From assembly GCA_026014665.1 (NCBI GenBank), contig JAOZHX010000019.1:186001-250000 (forward strand): DNA of 64,000 nucleotides, read 5' to 3'. The DNA comes from Candidatus Bathyarchaeota archaeon (lineage in GTDB: Archaea; Thermoproteota; Bathyarchaeia; Bathyarchaeales; Bathycorpusculaceae). The notes under the pieces are model-generated. The model saw nothing but the letters and a program-made list of their open reading frames with translations, made no database searches and was not told the DNA's origin. The translations under genes were made by a program, and so were the position numbers. Position 1 is the first letter of the stretch. Every line of letters begins with the position of its first letter. Of this stretch, positions 33,389 to 41,863 are shown in pieces.

Positions 33389-33747
33389 GTTGTATTAGAC
33401 CTTTAGGGAAAAGGGCACTCGTGTCGTTATAAGGTTTCTGTGCAAGACCTGAAAATGGCTTGTTTGGCTGCTTGGTCAGTTTAAGAGAGTGGCCCGCGTA
33501 AAAGTTCAGTCAGCTCTTTATTGGGCTGTTGATTGAACTTTAATTTGCTTTTTTGGACAAGTTTCAATTTTTAGAGTGAATTATTCGAGCTTGGTTGAAT
33601 AACTGGCTGTAACTATGAGCCTTTCCTATACAAGTATGCAATGAATGCTTTATTTTACCTTCAAACGCATACTTTAAATATCTGAACTGAGATAAATGCA
33701 CAGGTAATTAAAATAAAATTAAACAACTGTTAAGAGGTAAATGAAAA
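33389..33747. other. Divergent intergenic region with a long hairpin and the amt promoter
   Basis: No gene found. AAGTTCAGTCAGC (33502-33514) pairs with 33528-33540 (two G-T pairs), giving a 13-bp stem whose 3' side is followed by a T-rich tract. As the flanking genes diverge, it is not an obvious terminator for either and could belong to a small RNA. ACTTTAAATATC near 33670-33681 is the likely TATA box of the ammonium transporter gene, and GAGGTAA precedes its ATG. Confidence 0.4.
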
Positions 33748-35016
33748 ATGGCTTCAGGAGACATAGCGTGGTTAATCACAGCAACAGCCCTAGTAATGCT
33801 CATGACCCCCGCATTAGGCTTCTTCTACGGAGGCTTAGTGCGCAAAAAGAACCTGCTATCAACGATCGTTCAATGCTTTGTCATATTCGCCGTTATCAGT
33901 ATAGTCTGGGCGCTATGGGGATACAGCCTCGTATTTGGACCAAGCATCAACGGCGTCATAGGCTTCAGCCCAGGCTTACTCGGCATGGGCTCGCTAAGCA
34001 TAAACACCATAAACCCTGCACTTGCACCAGCCATTCCCGAATTGCTTTTCTTCGCTTTCCAACTAAAATTCGCCGCCATCACGCCAGCCCTCATAATAGG
34101 CGCTTGCGCAGAGAGAATCCGCTTCAAATCACTCCTCATATTCATAGTGCTCTGGTCAACGTTCATCTACATACCGATTGCCCACTGGGTTTGGAACCCT
34201 GACGGTTGGCTTCGTGGGTTAGGCGCCATAGACTTCGCAGGAGGCATAGTGGTTCACATATCCGCAGGCTTATCCGCGCTTGCAGCTGCCCTAGTAGTTG
34301 GCAGAAGAAAAGGATGTGCAACCCCTTGGAAAGAACATATGAAGTCACTTGACGGAAAAGCTGCAGCCGAATTCAAGCCCACCAACATTCCATACGTGCT
34401 ATTAGGTGCAGCGCTACTGTGGTTTGGCTGGTTCGGCTTCAACGCAGGCAGCGCCTTAGCAGCAAACGAAATAGCAGTTTCAGCAATGGTCACCACAAAC
34501 CTTGCAGCAGCCGCGGCTGCTTTCAGCTGGATGATTGCAGACTGGATATTAAAAGGCAAACCGTCAGCAGTAGGCATAGCAATCGGCGCCGTCGTTGGAT
34601 TAGTCGCCATCACACCCGCAGCAGGCTACGTCAACATATCCTCAGCCCTAATCATAGGTTTAGCCGCAGGAGTCATATCAAACTTAGTTGCAAACTGGAG
34701 AGCAGGTAGATCCAGAATCGACGACACACTCGACGTCTTTGCTTGCCACGGCGTCGGCGGAATCTGGGGCTCAATCGCCACAGGCATATTCGCGTCAGCC
34801 GCCATAGGTGGAGTCAACGGATTAATCTTCGGAAATGCTGGCCAGTTGCTAAACCAGTTGGTGGCGGTTGCCGTCGTTGCACCGTTCGCGTTCTTCGGCT
34901 CCCTTGTGCTGCTGAAATTGGTGAACGTGTTCTCGCCGCTGAGGGTGAGCGAAAAAGCTGAAGATGCAGGTCTAGACTTAAGCGAACACGGCGAAGAAGC
35001 ATATCAACTCGATTAG
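33748..35016 (+). CDS. amt: Ammonium transporter (Amt family)
   Basis: 422 residues and eleven helices. GFFYGGLVRKKN is the family start, HWVWNPDGWL and GGIVVHISAG lie near the pore, and FACHGVGGIWGSIATGIFA ends the conserved core. These include the His pair positions of the Amt channel. It moves ammonium or ammonia into the cell. The usual PII (glnK) partner is not adjacent, which is unusual for archaeal amt genes. GAGGT lies upstream. A hairpin of CCCCAGAA with TTCTGCGGG just after the stop (about 35025-35046) may end the transcript. Confidence 0.95.
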   Translation: MASGDIAWLITATALVMLMTPALGFFYGGLVRKKNLLSTIVQCFVIFAVISIVWALWGYSLVFGPSINGVIGFSPGLLGMGSLSINTINPALAPAIPELLFFAFQLKFAAITPALIIGACAERIRFKSLLIFIVLWSTFIYIPIAHWVWNPDGWLRGLGAIDFAGGIVVHISAGLSALAAALVVGRRKGCATPWKEHMKSLDGKAAAEFKPTNIPYVLLGAALLWFGWFGFNAGSALAANEIAVSAMVTTNLAAAAAAFSWMIADWILKGKPSAVGIAIGAVVGLVAITPAAGYVNISSALIIGLAAGVISNLVANWRAGRSRIDDTLDVFACHGVGGIWGSIATGIFASAAIGGVNGLIFGNAGQLLNQLVAVAVVAPFAFFGSLVLLKLVNVFSPLRVSEKAEDAGLDLSEHGEEAYQLD

Positions 35017-35098
35017 AAATCCCCCAGAAACAACTGCTTCTGCGGGAACCCCCTCCTCCCTTCCTTTTATCTTAGTTTTTAAACAATAAAGGTTAGTT

Positions 35099-35149
35099 TG
35101 TCAAAAAACCTTGACAGCCCTAAAACAGTTTAGTCAACAAACCTTGACA
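35099..35149 (+). promoter_or_regulatory. Two tandem palindromes upstream of the polyferredoxin gene
   Basis: TGTCAA-N6-TTGACA at 35099-35116 and AGTCAA-N6-TTGACA at 35132-35149, with near-identical spacers (AAAACC, CAAACC). Their centres are 33 bp apart, three helical turns. They lie just upstream of a possible TATA box (CTTTATCC near 35157). This is the form of a dimeric repressor or activator site bound twice on the same DNA face. Confidence 0.6.
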
Positions 35150-35252
35150 AAAAAGCCTTTATCCGAATATCTAAAGAGGTCTTGTAGTCATGTTGGGGGT
35201 TGTTTGAAAAAATATATGAATCAAGAGGCAGTATGGGAGTGCTTGGATGTGA

Positions 35253-36878
35253 GTGGCTATTAATCGGCGAACAGTCCTGTGCTTGTCTGTTGCATTGGTC
35301 ATTTCTGTTTACGTTTTAAGCGTCGTCGCCATTGAGCCTGCAAACTCATGCTACGGACCTCATATCATATCTCAAATTGACAAAAACTACGTTGAAATAA
35401 ACCAGTATGTCACAGTATCGGGGCGAGTTTGTCCTGCAGCTGAAAACAAGACTGTACGGGTTATTTTCACTAGGCCAGACTATAGTTATGTTGAACAGTG
35501 GACACTCACAGACCCTGTAACGGGCAATTTCTCAGTCACCCAGAAACTCGACATGATTGGTTACTGGAACATCTTTCCTGTGGACGGACACATCAGCGAC
35601 CGTTTGTTCGCAGAGGTTTCTGATCCGCTGCATCCTGATGCACCCCTGCCAACCCCAAGCATATCCCTAAACTACCGCCCAAACTACACAGTCATAGTAG
35701 TCAGTGCAACCCTCTTATCTATTGGAACGTTTGCGGCTTTTTTTGGCATGCGCAACAAAACCAGAAAAATCAGTTCTTGGAGGCTTTTCATTCAAATAGG
35801 CTTAGTATTCGTAATTTTCTTTGGCATATTCATCGATCATTATGCTTTCCCTAACCCTGCAGCACAGATTGCACCGCATGAAGTTTTAATCGGCACCAAC
35901 GTTTTAGGCGTCGATATGCCTGATGGGATTCCCGTTCCAACGTTTGGATGCTACTACCCCTGCGGCAAAACCGTGACCTGCGCACTTTGGCAGATTCAAG
36001 CCTACATTTACCCTTTCTTTAAGGTTGGCGCCGGCTGGGGCGTTCAGTATGCTTCGGCGGGCATCGCGCGGTTAGCTGTCGTGTTTGGTGTAATCGTTTT
36101 TGCAGCGGTTCTTCTGGGCAGGGTTTGGTGCGGTTGGGTGTGCCCCTTCGGCTTGTATTTGGATTTAATGGCACGTCTTCGAAAAGCCCTAAAAGTTAGG
36201 CGAAGATTTTTCACGGATAAGTTTAACGAACGGTTCCACCAGTTAAGCTATGTTGTTTTAGCGCTTCTAATCGTTTTAAGCGTGTTTTTTGGCGCCGAAG
36301 CCATCGCAAACGCTCAGGTCGTTCCCGGTACGGAATCTGGCGGATTCGTGTATACTTACCTGTCTATGCCGTTTTGCCAGGTATGCCCTATGAAGCCCCT
36401 CTGTATTCTGGCAGAAACCAGCGTGGGATTACTCAAACCAGCTTGGATAGTGCAGAATACAACAGGACAATTTTGGCAGCTTGGATTCTACATAACCTCA
36501 ATCAACCTCCTCATACTGGGGTTGGTTACGGTAGCCGCATTTTTCTTCCGCCGTTCATGGTGCCAAATTTGCCCACTTGGCGCTTTGATCGCTTTATTTA
36601 ACAGGTTTCCCCCGTTCAAATGGATATCTGGCGTACGCCTCAACAAAGTGGAAGAAAAATGCACTAAATGCGGTATCTGCAAGAGGGTTTGCCCCACGCA
36701 AGTCAAGGAAGTTTACGAGCAAAAAAGCGGTGATGTGGCAACTTCACAGTGTATTTACTGTCTGCGTTGCGTGGAGATGTGTCCATACGAAGATTGCCTG
36801 CAATTCAAATTTTTGGGCAAAACCGTTTGCAAATCAAGGAATTGGTTAAATAAATCAGACAGTGTTATGGTGGAATAA
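35253..36878 (+). CDS. Membrane polyferredoxin (NapH/NosR-like) with outer Ig-like domain
   Basis: 541 residues from GTG 35253. A signal or anchor helix is followed by an outer Ig-like domain (about 40-135), then about six helices. Iron-sulfur and redox motifs are WCGWVCPFG, CQVCPMKPLC and CQICPLG, each near a membrane edge as in NapH/CcoG/NosR. Two ferredoxin motifs at the C-terminus follow (CTKCGICKRVCP and CIYCLRCVEMCP). It would carry electrons between a quinone or ferredoxin pool and an outer partner. The NosD-like gene overlaps its stop by one base (TAATG), so they form an operon behind two palindromes. Confidence 0.85.
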   Translation: MAINRRTVLCLSVALVISVYVLSVVAIEPANSCYGPHIISQIDKNYVEINQYVTVSGRVCPAAENKTVRVIFTRPDYSYVEQWTLTDPVTGNFSVTQKLDMIGYWNIFPVDGHISDRLFAEVSDPLHPDAPLPTPSISLNYRPNYTVIVVSATLLSIGTFAAFFGMRNKTRKISSWRLFIQIGLVFVIFFGIFIDHYAFPNPAAQIAPHEVLIGTNVLGVDMPDGIPVPTFGCYYPCGKTVTCALWQIQAYIYPFFKVGAGWGVQYASAGIARLAVVFGVIVFAAVLLGRVWCGWVCPFGLYLDLMARLRKALKVRRRFFTDKFNERFHQLSYVVLALLIVLSVFFGAEAIANAQVVPGTESGGFVYTYLSMPFCQVCPMKPLCILAETSVGLLKPAWIVQNTTGQFWQLGFYITSINLLILGLVTVAAFFFRRSWCQICPLGALIALFNRFPPFKWISGVRLNKVEEKCTKCGICKRVCPTQVKEVYEQKSGDVATSQCIYCLRCVEMCPYEDCLQFKFLGKTVCKSRNWLNKSDSVMVE

Positions 36879-37804
36879 TGAACATAAAATGCCTCAGCAA
36901 AATACTCCTTTTGGTTATTCTCTTATTGCTTACTTTACCGTTGGTTGAATCCACGAGCGCTCTTGAGCAGCCGCCAACCATCATCATACGGCCAGACGGC
37001 TCCCTCTCTCCTGCTTCAGCGCCAATCCGGATAAACGGAAACATCTACACGTTCACCTCTGATATCTATGCTACCATAAAAATCCAAAAAAGCAACGTAA
37101 TTCTGGACGGCGCCGGATACACTCTTTCGGGCACCAATAGCGGCGAAGAATCTGTTCTTTGGTTCGTCGGTTCAGGAGGTAATCCATCGTCCGATACTAC
37201 GTTACAGTATACTATTGGCGTTGATTTAGGAAAGGATGCTGAAGGGATAGTGGTAAAAAACCTCAAAATAGTAAACTTTAGCATAGGCATGTATTTGTGG
37301 ACCAAGAACAATACTGCCGCAGGAAATTCAGTTAGCGGATGCGAAATCGGCATCATGCTTTCAGGGTCGAACGCCACCCTCATAAACAACCTAATTACAA
37401 ACAACACAAGAGGGGTCTTCTTCGGCTTTAACAACGCTGACGGTGCAATTCCCAACGACATATTCCTGTACCATAATTCGTTTGAAGGCAACAAGATACA
37501 GCTTAACGGCTGCGAATGCAAAGACTACAACATAACCGAATCGCCGCACAATTGGGACAACAACGGCAGCGGCAACTATTGGAGCGACTACAACGGCACA
37601 GACGCAAACGGTGACGGCATAGGAGACATCCCCTACATAATTGACGAGTTAAACCGCGACCGCTACCCACTTATGCAGAGCCCAATAAAGCAAGTAATTT
37701 CGCCGCCGAATTTTCAGGTGCAGCCGGTTGGTGTGGTTTTGGCTTTCGTTGCATTAGCACTTGTTGCATTTGCCACGATGCGGTGGCTGAAGAAAAGACG
37801 TTAG
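36878..37804 (+). CDS. NosD-like secreted right-handed beta-helix protein with C-terminal anchor
   Basis: 308 residues. A signal peptide (about 5-28) precedes a region of parallel beta-helix repeats (NVILDGAGYTLSG, GIVVKNLKIVNF, SVSGCEIGIMLSG, LINNLITNNTRGV), the CASH/NosD pattern. GSGNYWSDYNGTDANGDGIGD ends it, broken by a calcium-like Asp-rich loop. A C-terminal helix and RWLKKRR end anchor it. NosD in denitrifiers helps mature the copper site of nitrous oxide reductase, but many archaeal NosD-type proteins are surface glycan binders. Its link to the NapH/NosR-like gene is notable. Confidence 0.8.
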   Translation: MNIKCLSKILLLVILLLLTLPLVESTSALEQPPTIIIRPDGSLSPASAPIRINGNIYTFTSDIYATIKIQKSNVILDGAGYTLSGTNSGEESVLWFVGSGGNPSSDTTLQYTIGVDLGKDAEGIVVKNLKIVNFSIGMYLWTKNNTAAGNSVSGCEIGIMLSGSNATLINNLITNNTRGVFFGFNNADGAIPNDIFLYHNSFEGNKIQLNGCECKDYNITESPHNWDNNGSGNYWSDYNGTDANGDGIGDIPYIIDELNRDRYPLMQSPIKQVISPPNFQVQPVGVVLAFVALALVAFATMRWLKKRR

Positions 37805-37854
37805 GAGCTGCGTTATTCTTTTATCCTAACGTTCGATTATGGGGGTTATGGTGA

Positions 37855-38439
37855 TTTGTTGAGGTTGTAGCGTTTAATGGCAGCGCCAGAAAAGACGGCA
37901 ACACAGCAATCTTAATTCGACGGGTACTGCGGGTTCTTGAGGATGAAGGCATCGAAACAGAGCTTGTTCAGCTTGCGGGCGAGCAGGTCCACGGTTGCAT
38001 GGCATGCGGCACCTGCAAGAAAGCAAAGAACAGAGAATGCAAAATCGTAAACGACAACGTGAACTTGTACATTCAGAAGATGGCAGAGGCAGACGGAGTA
38101 ATCCTTGGTTCACCCACCTACTTCTCGATGATGTCGCCTGAGATGAAAGCGCTAATCGATCGCGCAGGCTACGTTGCAAGAGCCAACGACGCCATGTTCA
38201 AACGCAAAGTCGGCGCCGCAGTGGTTGCAGTTCGCAGGGCAGGCGGAATCCCAACGTTCGACGCGATAAACCACTTCTTCCTCATCAGTCAGATGATTGT
38301 GCCAGGCTCATCATACTGGAACGTGGGCGTAGGCTTAGAGAAGGGCGACGTGGAAAAAGATGAGGAAGGTATGAAAACCATGGAGGACTTGGGCAAAAAC
38401 ATGGCGTGGCTAATCAAAAAACTAAACGCGACCACATGA
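37855..38439 (+). pseudogene. NADPH-dependent FMN reductase family protein, start lost or frameshifted
   Basis: The frame holds the full flavodoxin-like core: [11 protein letters not shown] (FMN phosphate loop), [15 protein letters not shown] (Cys motif of iron-sulfur flavoproteins), [19 protein letters not shown] and VAVRRAGGI. It would reduce FMN, iron or small oxidants using NAD(P)H. No ATG, GTG or TTG exists in frame before the FMN loop. The sequence ATGGTGATTTGTTGAGG at 37848 gives a normal start only if one T is removed. Either a one-base insertion disabled the gene, the base is a sequencing error, or a shorter protein starts at ATG 37999 without the FMN loop. Confidence 0.7.
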
Positions 38440-38643
38440 GAAAATTATGCGGGCAGGAGCAGGTCTCAAGCAAAGGGTAGGGTGGTATTGATGGAAAATC
38501 GCTCCAAAAATAAGTCAAATTTGAGTGTTTATGGTAATTTTTTCGCAGATTTTCAGTTTGTGTGTGTTTTGCCTCTACCACCAGCCCGGTGGCCTAAACC
38601 GATTTTGAAGTAAAAAAACGCAATCTTCATTGCCCTCTTAGGC

Positions 38644-38667
38644 GATGTGGGCGGCGCTCCCAACATC
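38644..38667. terminator. Hairpin between convergent FMN-reductase and hcp genes
   Basis: GATGTGGG (38644-38651) pairs with CCCAACATC (38659-38667), one A bulged. It lies 55 nt from the hcp stop and 205 nt from the reductase stop, in a 280-nt region where the two transcripts converge. A second small hairpin CCACC-N5-GGTGG occurs near 38578-38592. No strong T-run follows, so a terminator role is tentative. Confidence 0.35.
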
Positions 38668-38721
38668 CAACGATAAATTAATGATTTTGAAAAGCGTAAA
38701 AAAGACAGGAAGGGGGGCGTT

Positions 38722-40347
38722 TTAGCCCATTATTGCTTTGAGGTCTTGGTCTGGCGTGGTTATGGGCATGATGTTGAATTTTTCAACCAGCACCTTGAGG
38801 ATGCCCGGAGTAATGAACGCTGGCAGGCTGGGTCCGATGCGCATATCCTTAATCCCCAGGTATAGCAGCGACAACAGGATGGCAACAGCTTTCTGCTCAT
38901 ACCATGATAACACCAGTGAAAGCGGCAAATCGTTCACGCCAACTTTGAAGGCGTCTGCCAGTGCCAGGGCGATTTTGATTGCTGAGTAAGCGTCGTTGCA
39001 TTGTCCGATATCTAGCAAGCGGGGGATGTCGTCGATGGTGCCGAGTTCCTTGTCGAAGAAGCGGAATTTGCCGCATGCTAACGTGAGGATGATTGTGTCT
39101 TTTGGTGCTTTCTTCACGAACTCTGTGTAGTAACTTCTGCCTGGCTTGGCGCCGTCGCATCCGCCGACCAAGATGAAGCGTTTTATGTGTCCGCTCTTTA
39201 CGGATTCGATGACTTTGTCTGCTACGCTGAGCACTGCGTTCCTACCGAAACCCACGAGCACGCTCTTGCCTTCAACGTCGTCTGGGAAACCGGGTAGTTC
39301 AAGAGCTTTGTTGATTACTGCTGAGAAATCCTTGTTTTCCACGTGGGGCACACCTGGGTAGCCGACTGGTCCTGTGGTGAAGATGTTTTTGCTGTAGCTG
39401 TCCATGGGGCGTTGCAAGCAGTTGGTGGTCATGAGGATGGCGCCGGGGAACTGGGCGAATTCACGCTGCTGGTTTTGCCATGCCGTGCCATAGTGACCGT
39501 AGAAGTGTGGGTATTTTTTGAGTCCTGGGTAGCCGTGGGTTGGAAGCATTTCGCCGTGCGTGTAGACGGTGATTCCTTTCCCTTGGCTTTGTTTTAGGAT
39601 TTCTTCAAGGTCGATGAGGTCGTGTCCTGAAACCACGATGGCTTTGCCTTTCTTGTGTCCAAGCGGTACTTTAGTGGGGACTGGGTGACCGTACCTTTCC
39701 GTGTTGCCTGCGTCCAAGAGCTCCATGGCACGGATGTTGATTTCTCCGCATTTGAAGACTAAACCGACAAACTCGTTTACGCCAAGCGACTTGTTAAGAG
39801 GTGCTGCTAACCCTTCATGGATGAAATCGAAAACTTTCTGGTCTTTCTTGCCTAAGAGGTAGGCGTGATAAGTGTAGGCGGCGACGCCTTTCAAGCCGTA
39901 GGTTAATAGCCATTGTAGCGAATGCAGGTCAGGGTCGATTGCGGGTCCAGAGAGTACGCCGTGGAGTTTGCCTTGGGCGACTAATCCTTGGGTGGTTTTT
40001 TCTAACGGCAAGTATTCTGCTTTTACGTTGAGCCTCTTGTGCAGTTGGTCATGGAGTTCAGCGGTTTTTCTTATGTAAGCAACGATGGCTTCTGGATCAA
40101 AGTTCACGTTGGTCAAAGTTGCGAAAAGCGCTTCTGCCGTGAACACGCTATTTTTCTCGTCTAACATGCCTGCTTTTTGCGCTTGGATTGCTAGTTGGCT
40201 TAATTCTCGGAGTTTGTAAACTAAGAGGTCTTGGAGGTTTGCTACTTCAGGGTTTTTACCGCAGACACCCATAACGGTGCAGCCTTGTCCCTTAGCCGTT
40301 TGTTCGCATTGATAACAGAACATTTGGTTTTGACTCAAATTTGACAC
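38722..40347 (-). CDS. hcp: Hybrid cluster protein (hydroxylamine reductase)
   Basis: 541 residues. The N-terminal cubane motif is C-x2-C-x8-C-x5-C (CYQCEQTAKGQGCTVMGVC). Ligands of the hybrid Fe-S-O cluster appear at NCLQRP, GGCDGAKPGR, ACGKFRF and GQCNDAYSA. SLPAFITPGIL near the end is a conserved block. Hcp reduces hydroxylamine and nitric oxide and can drive protein S-nitrosylation in bacteria. The start is GTG 40347; ATG 40323 is possible. An inverted repeat surrounds the promoter, and the redox genes at 35-38 kb are convergent with it. Confidence 0.95.
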   Translation of the reverse strand: MSNLSQNQMFCYQCEQTAKGQGCTVMGVCGKNPEVANLQDLLVYKLRELSQLAIQAQKAGMLDEKNSVFTAEALFATLTNVNFDPEAIVAYIRKTAELHDQLHKRLNVKAEYLPLEKTTQGLVAQGKLHGVLSGPAIDPDLHSLQWLLTYGLKGVAAYTYHAYLLGKKDQKVFDFIHEGLAAPLNKSLGVNEFVGLVFKCGEINIRAMELLDAGNTERYGHPVPTKVPLGHKKGKAIVVSGHDLIDLEEILKQSQGKGITVYTHGEMLPTHGYPGLKKYPHFYGHYGTAWQNQQREFAQFPGAILMTTNCLQRPMDSYSKNIFTTGPVGYPGVPHVENKDFSAVINKALELPGFPDDVEGKSVLVGFGRNAVLSVADKVIESVKSGHIKRFILVGGCDGAKPGRSYYTEFVKKAPKDTIILTLACGKFRFFDKELGTIDDIPRLLDIGQCNDAYSAIKIALALADAFKVGVNDLPLSLVLSWYEQKAVAILLSLLYLGIKDMRIGPSLPAFITPGILKVLVEKFNIMPITTPDQDLKAIMG

Positions 40348-40377
40348 CTTGATTAAGTATAGGGTTCTGATTGTTGA

Positions 40378-40421
40378 TAGCTATTGCCCCGTATATTTTA
40401 GGGATATTTCTGGAATAGCTA
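40378..40421 (-). promoter_or_regulatory. Inverted repeat around the hcp promoter
   Basis: TAGCTATT (40378-40385) and AATAGCTA (40414-40421) are perfect inverted 8-mers flanking CCCTAAAATATACGGGG on the minus strand, which holds a good TATA box. A dimeric regulator bound here would block or aid promoter recognition. The repeats differ from the palindromes at 35099. Confidence 0.45.
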
Positions 40422-40562
40422 AAAACAATTCACTATTAAAAGCAAAACATACTATTATGTTTGCTTGTATGAAAAATCGGTTGCAGACAAACCCTCATAC
40501 TGCAAAGCACACATGTAGTTGGATTTAATAAGAGAATCGCAATTGTGAATTAGGGAAGCTGC

Positions 40563-40910
40563 ATGGCTTATCTGCGTACAGAACAGGAAAAACTCGAAAT
40601 AGCCTATCCACTCGAAGACATCTGGCAAGCACTATCGAAAGCTGTGGAAACGCTAGAATGGACTTTTCTGGAGAAAGATGACCAAGCACATAAAGCAAAA
40701 ATAAAAACCAAACACGGTTTCATGGCGTACAGTTCAACCCTCACTGTTGAGGCAAACACCGTAGATAAGCAAACCACGAGGATGTCTATTAACGCGGAAA
40801 CACCTGTAACCACGATAACTGCGATGGCTGATTTTGGCCGAACTCGAGACCGCATTGACCATTTAATCGAAACATTAGCTAAGCAGATGGAAAATAAAAA
40901 GCAACCCTAA
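40563..40910 (+). CDS. Small conserved-looking soluble protein of unknown function
   Basis: 115 residues: helix-strand mixture with YPLEDIWQALSKAVETLEWTF, then AKIKTKHGFMAYSSTLTVEA and a C-terminal helix. The pattern (helix, long beta strands, helix) resembles SRPBCC or DUF1499-like small folds but no ligand residue is evident. The gene is divergent from hcp and ends 2 nt before the stop of the convergent ABC permease gene. The function is unknown. Confidence 0.6.
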   Translation: MAYLRTEQEKLEIAYPLEDIWQALSKAVETLEWTFLEKDDQAHKAKIKTKHGFMAYSSTLTVEANTVDKQTTRMSINAETPVTTITAMADFGRTRDRIDHLIETLAKQMENKKQP

Positions 40911-40912
40911 GG

Positions 40913-41863
40913 TTACTCAAACACCTGCGAACGCTTAAACGCATACCAAGCTATGAACAGGAAGACAGCAATGTAGACAAACGCAACTCCGATTGAACGC
41001 AGAGCAATCAACCCCATGGATTCGGCGAAAAGCAGCTTAGGCGGTGCTGTGAAGTTGAAGATGTCTCGATGGTAAAAACTCACATTTGAAGTCGGATACA
41101 AAACCACTTTTACCATGTTATTGCCGATGCTGTCAGTTCCCGTTGAAACCGAAGATAACGTGTTAACCGTGATGTTCGAAACCGTAATGTTCTGTCCACC
41201 AGAAACGTTAAGGGTACCAGAGACGCCAGAGCCAGGAATATAGTTTAAGCCACTTGGGTTATCAGATAACTGTGATATGAGTCCTCCACCGATTGCTAGC
41301 GCGATAAACAAGCCAAATGCCATCAGAAAAGCAAGCAATGAGTTTTTTGTAACAGAACCAGCAGCCAAGACAATCGCTACCCATATGAAGGTGCTTATAA
41401 TGTCCCCGATTAACGCTAAGGGCACAAGCTGCAGGTTGTATTGGGGACCATAAACGACTATGCCTCCAACGATTGAGTATATGTAGATAACGGCGTAAGC
41501 GGTAAGTATGGTCAGGAAAATGGCGAAGAGTTTGCCCAAGAAAACCATGGTTCTTGAAACTGGTTTTGTTAAGAGGGGAACGATGGTGCCGCTTTCATAT
41601 TCGCCTGAGATGCTGTTCATTGCGGTTACGATGGCGAAGAGGACAAAACTTAGGTTTCCAACGCTAAAGGTTATGGCGAAATAGGGATTCTCAGATATGT
41701 TAAAAAGGGCTGGGAGCGCAAATTGTATGGTTGCTAAAACAAAGGCAAAGATTAGTGCGCCTATGAAGCGTTTTTTTCGGATATTCCAGAGCATTTCATA
41801 GCGTGTGATTGCCCAAAAACGTTGCAGCCATGTTGGTCGTTGTTTTTCTATTTGTCTTTCCAT
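40913..41863 (-). CDS. ABC-2 type transporter permease
   Basis: 316 residues. Six hydrophobic segments; a cytoplasmic N-terminus with RYEMLWNIRKKRFIGALI leads into helix 1. The conserved region EYESGTIVPLLTKPVSRTMVFLGKL after helix 2 is the coupling-helix block of ABC-2 exporters. A large outer loop of about 80 residues (about 205-280), rich in Asn, Ser and Gly, lies between helices 5 and 6. The ATG directly follows the stop of the ATPase gene. Substrate unknown. Confidence 0.88.
   Translation of the reverse strand: MERQIEKQRPTWLQRFWAITRYEMLWNIRKKRFIGALIFAFVLATIQFALPALFNISENPYFAITFSVGNLSFVLFAIVTAMNSISGEYESGTIVPLLTKPVSRTMVFLGKLFAIFLTILTAYAVIYIYSIVGGIVVYGPQYNLQLVPLALIGDIISTFIWVAIVLAAGSVTKNSLLAFLMAFGLFIALAIGGGLISQLSDNPSGLNYIPGSGVSGTLNVSGGQNITVSNITVNTLSSVSTGTDSIGNNMVKVVLYPTSNVSFYHRDIFNFTAPPKLLFAESMGLIALRSIGVAFVYIAVFLFIAWYAFKRSQVFE

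Noticed and set aside
38491-38613. 40-residue frame with GGTGGT upstream of its ATG
   Set aside because: No conserved motif; composition looks random and it ends in a convergent intergenic region.
38514-40345. 13-bp inverted copies of GTCAAATTTGAGT on both sides of hcp (38514-38526 and 40333-40345)
   Set aside because: One copy lies within the hcp start codons and the core is a simple AT-rich palindrome; a chance match is likely and there is no other sign of a mobile element.
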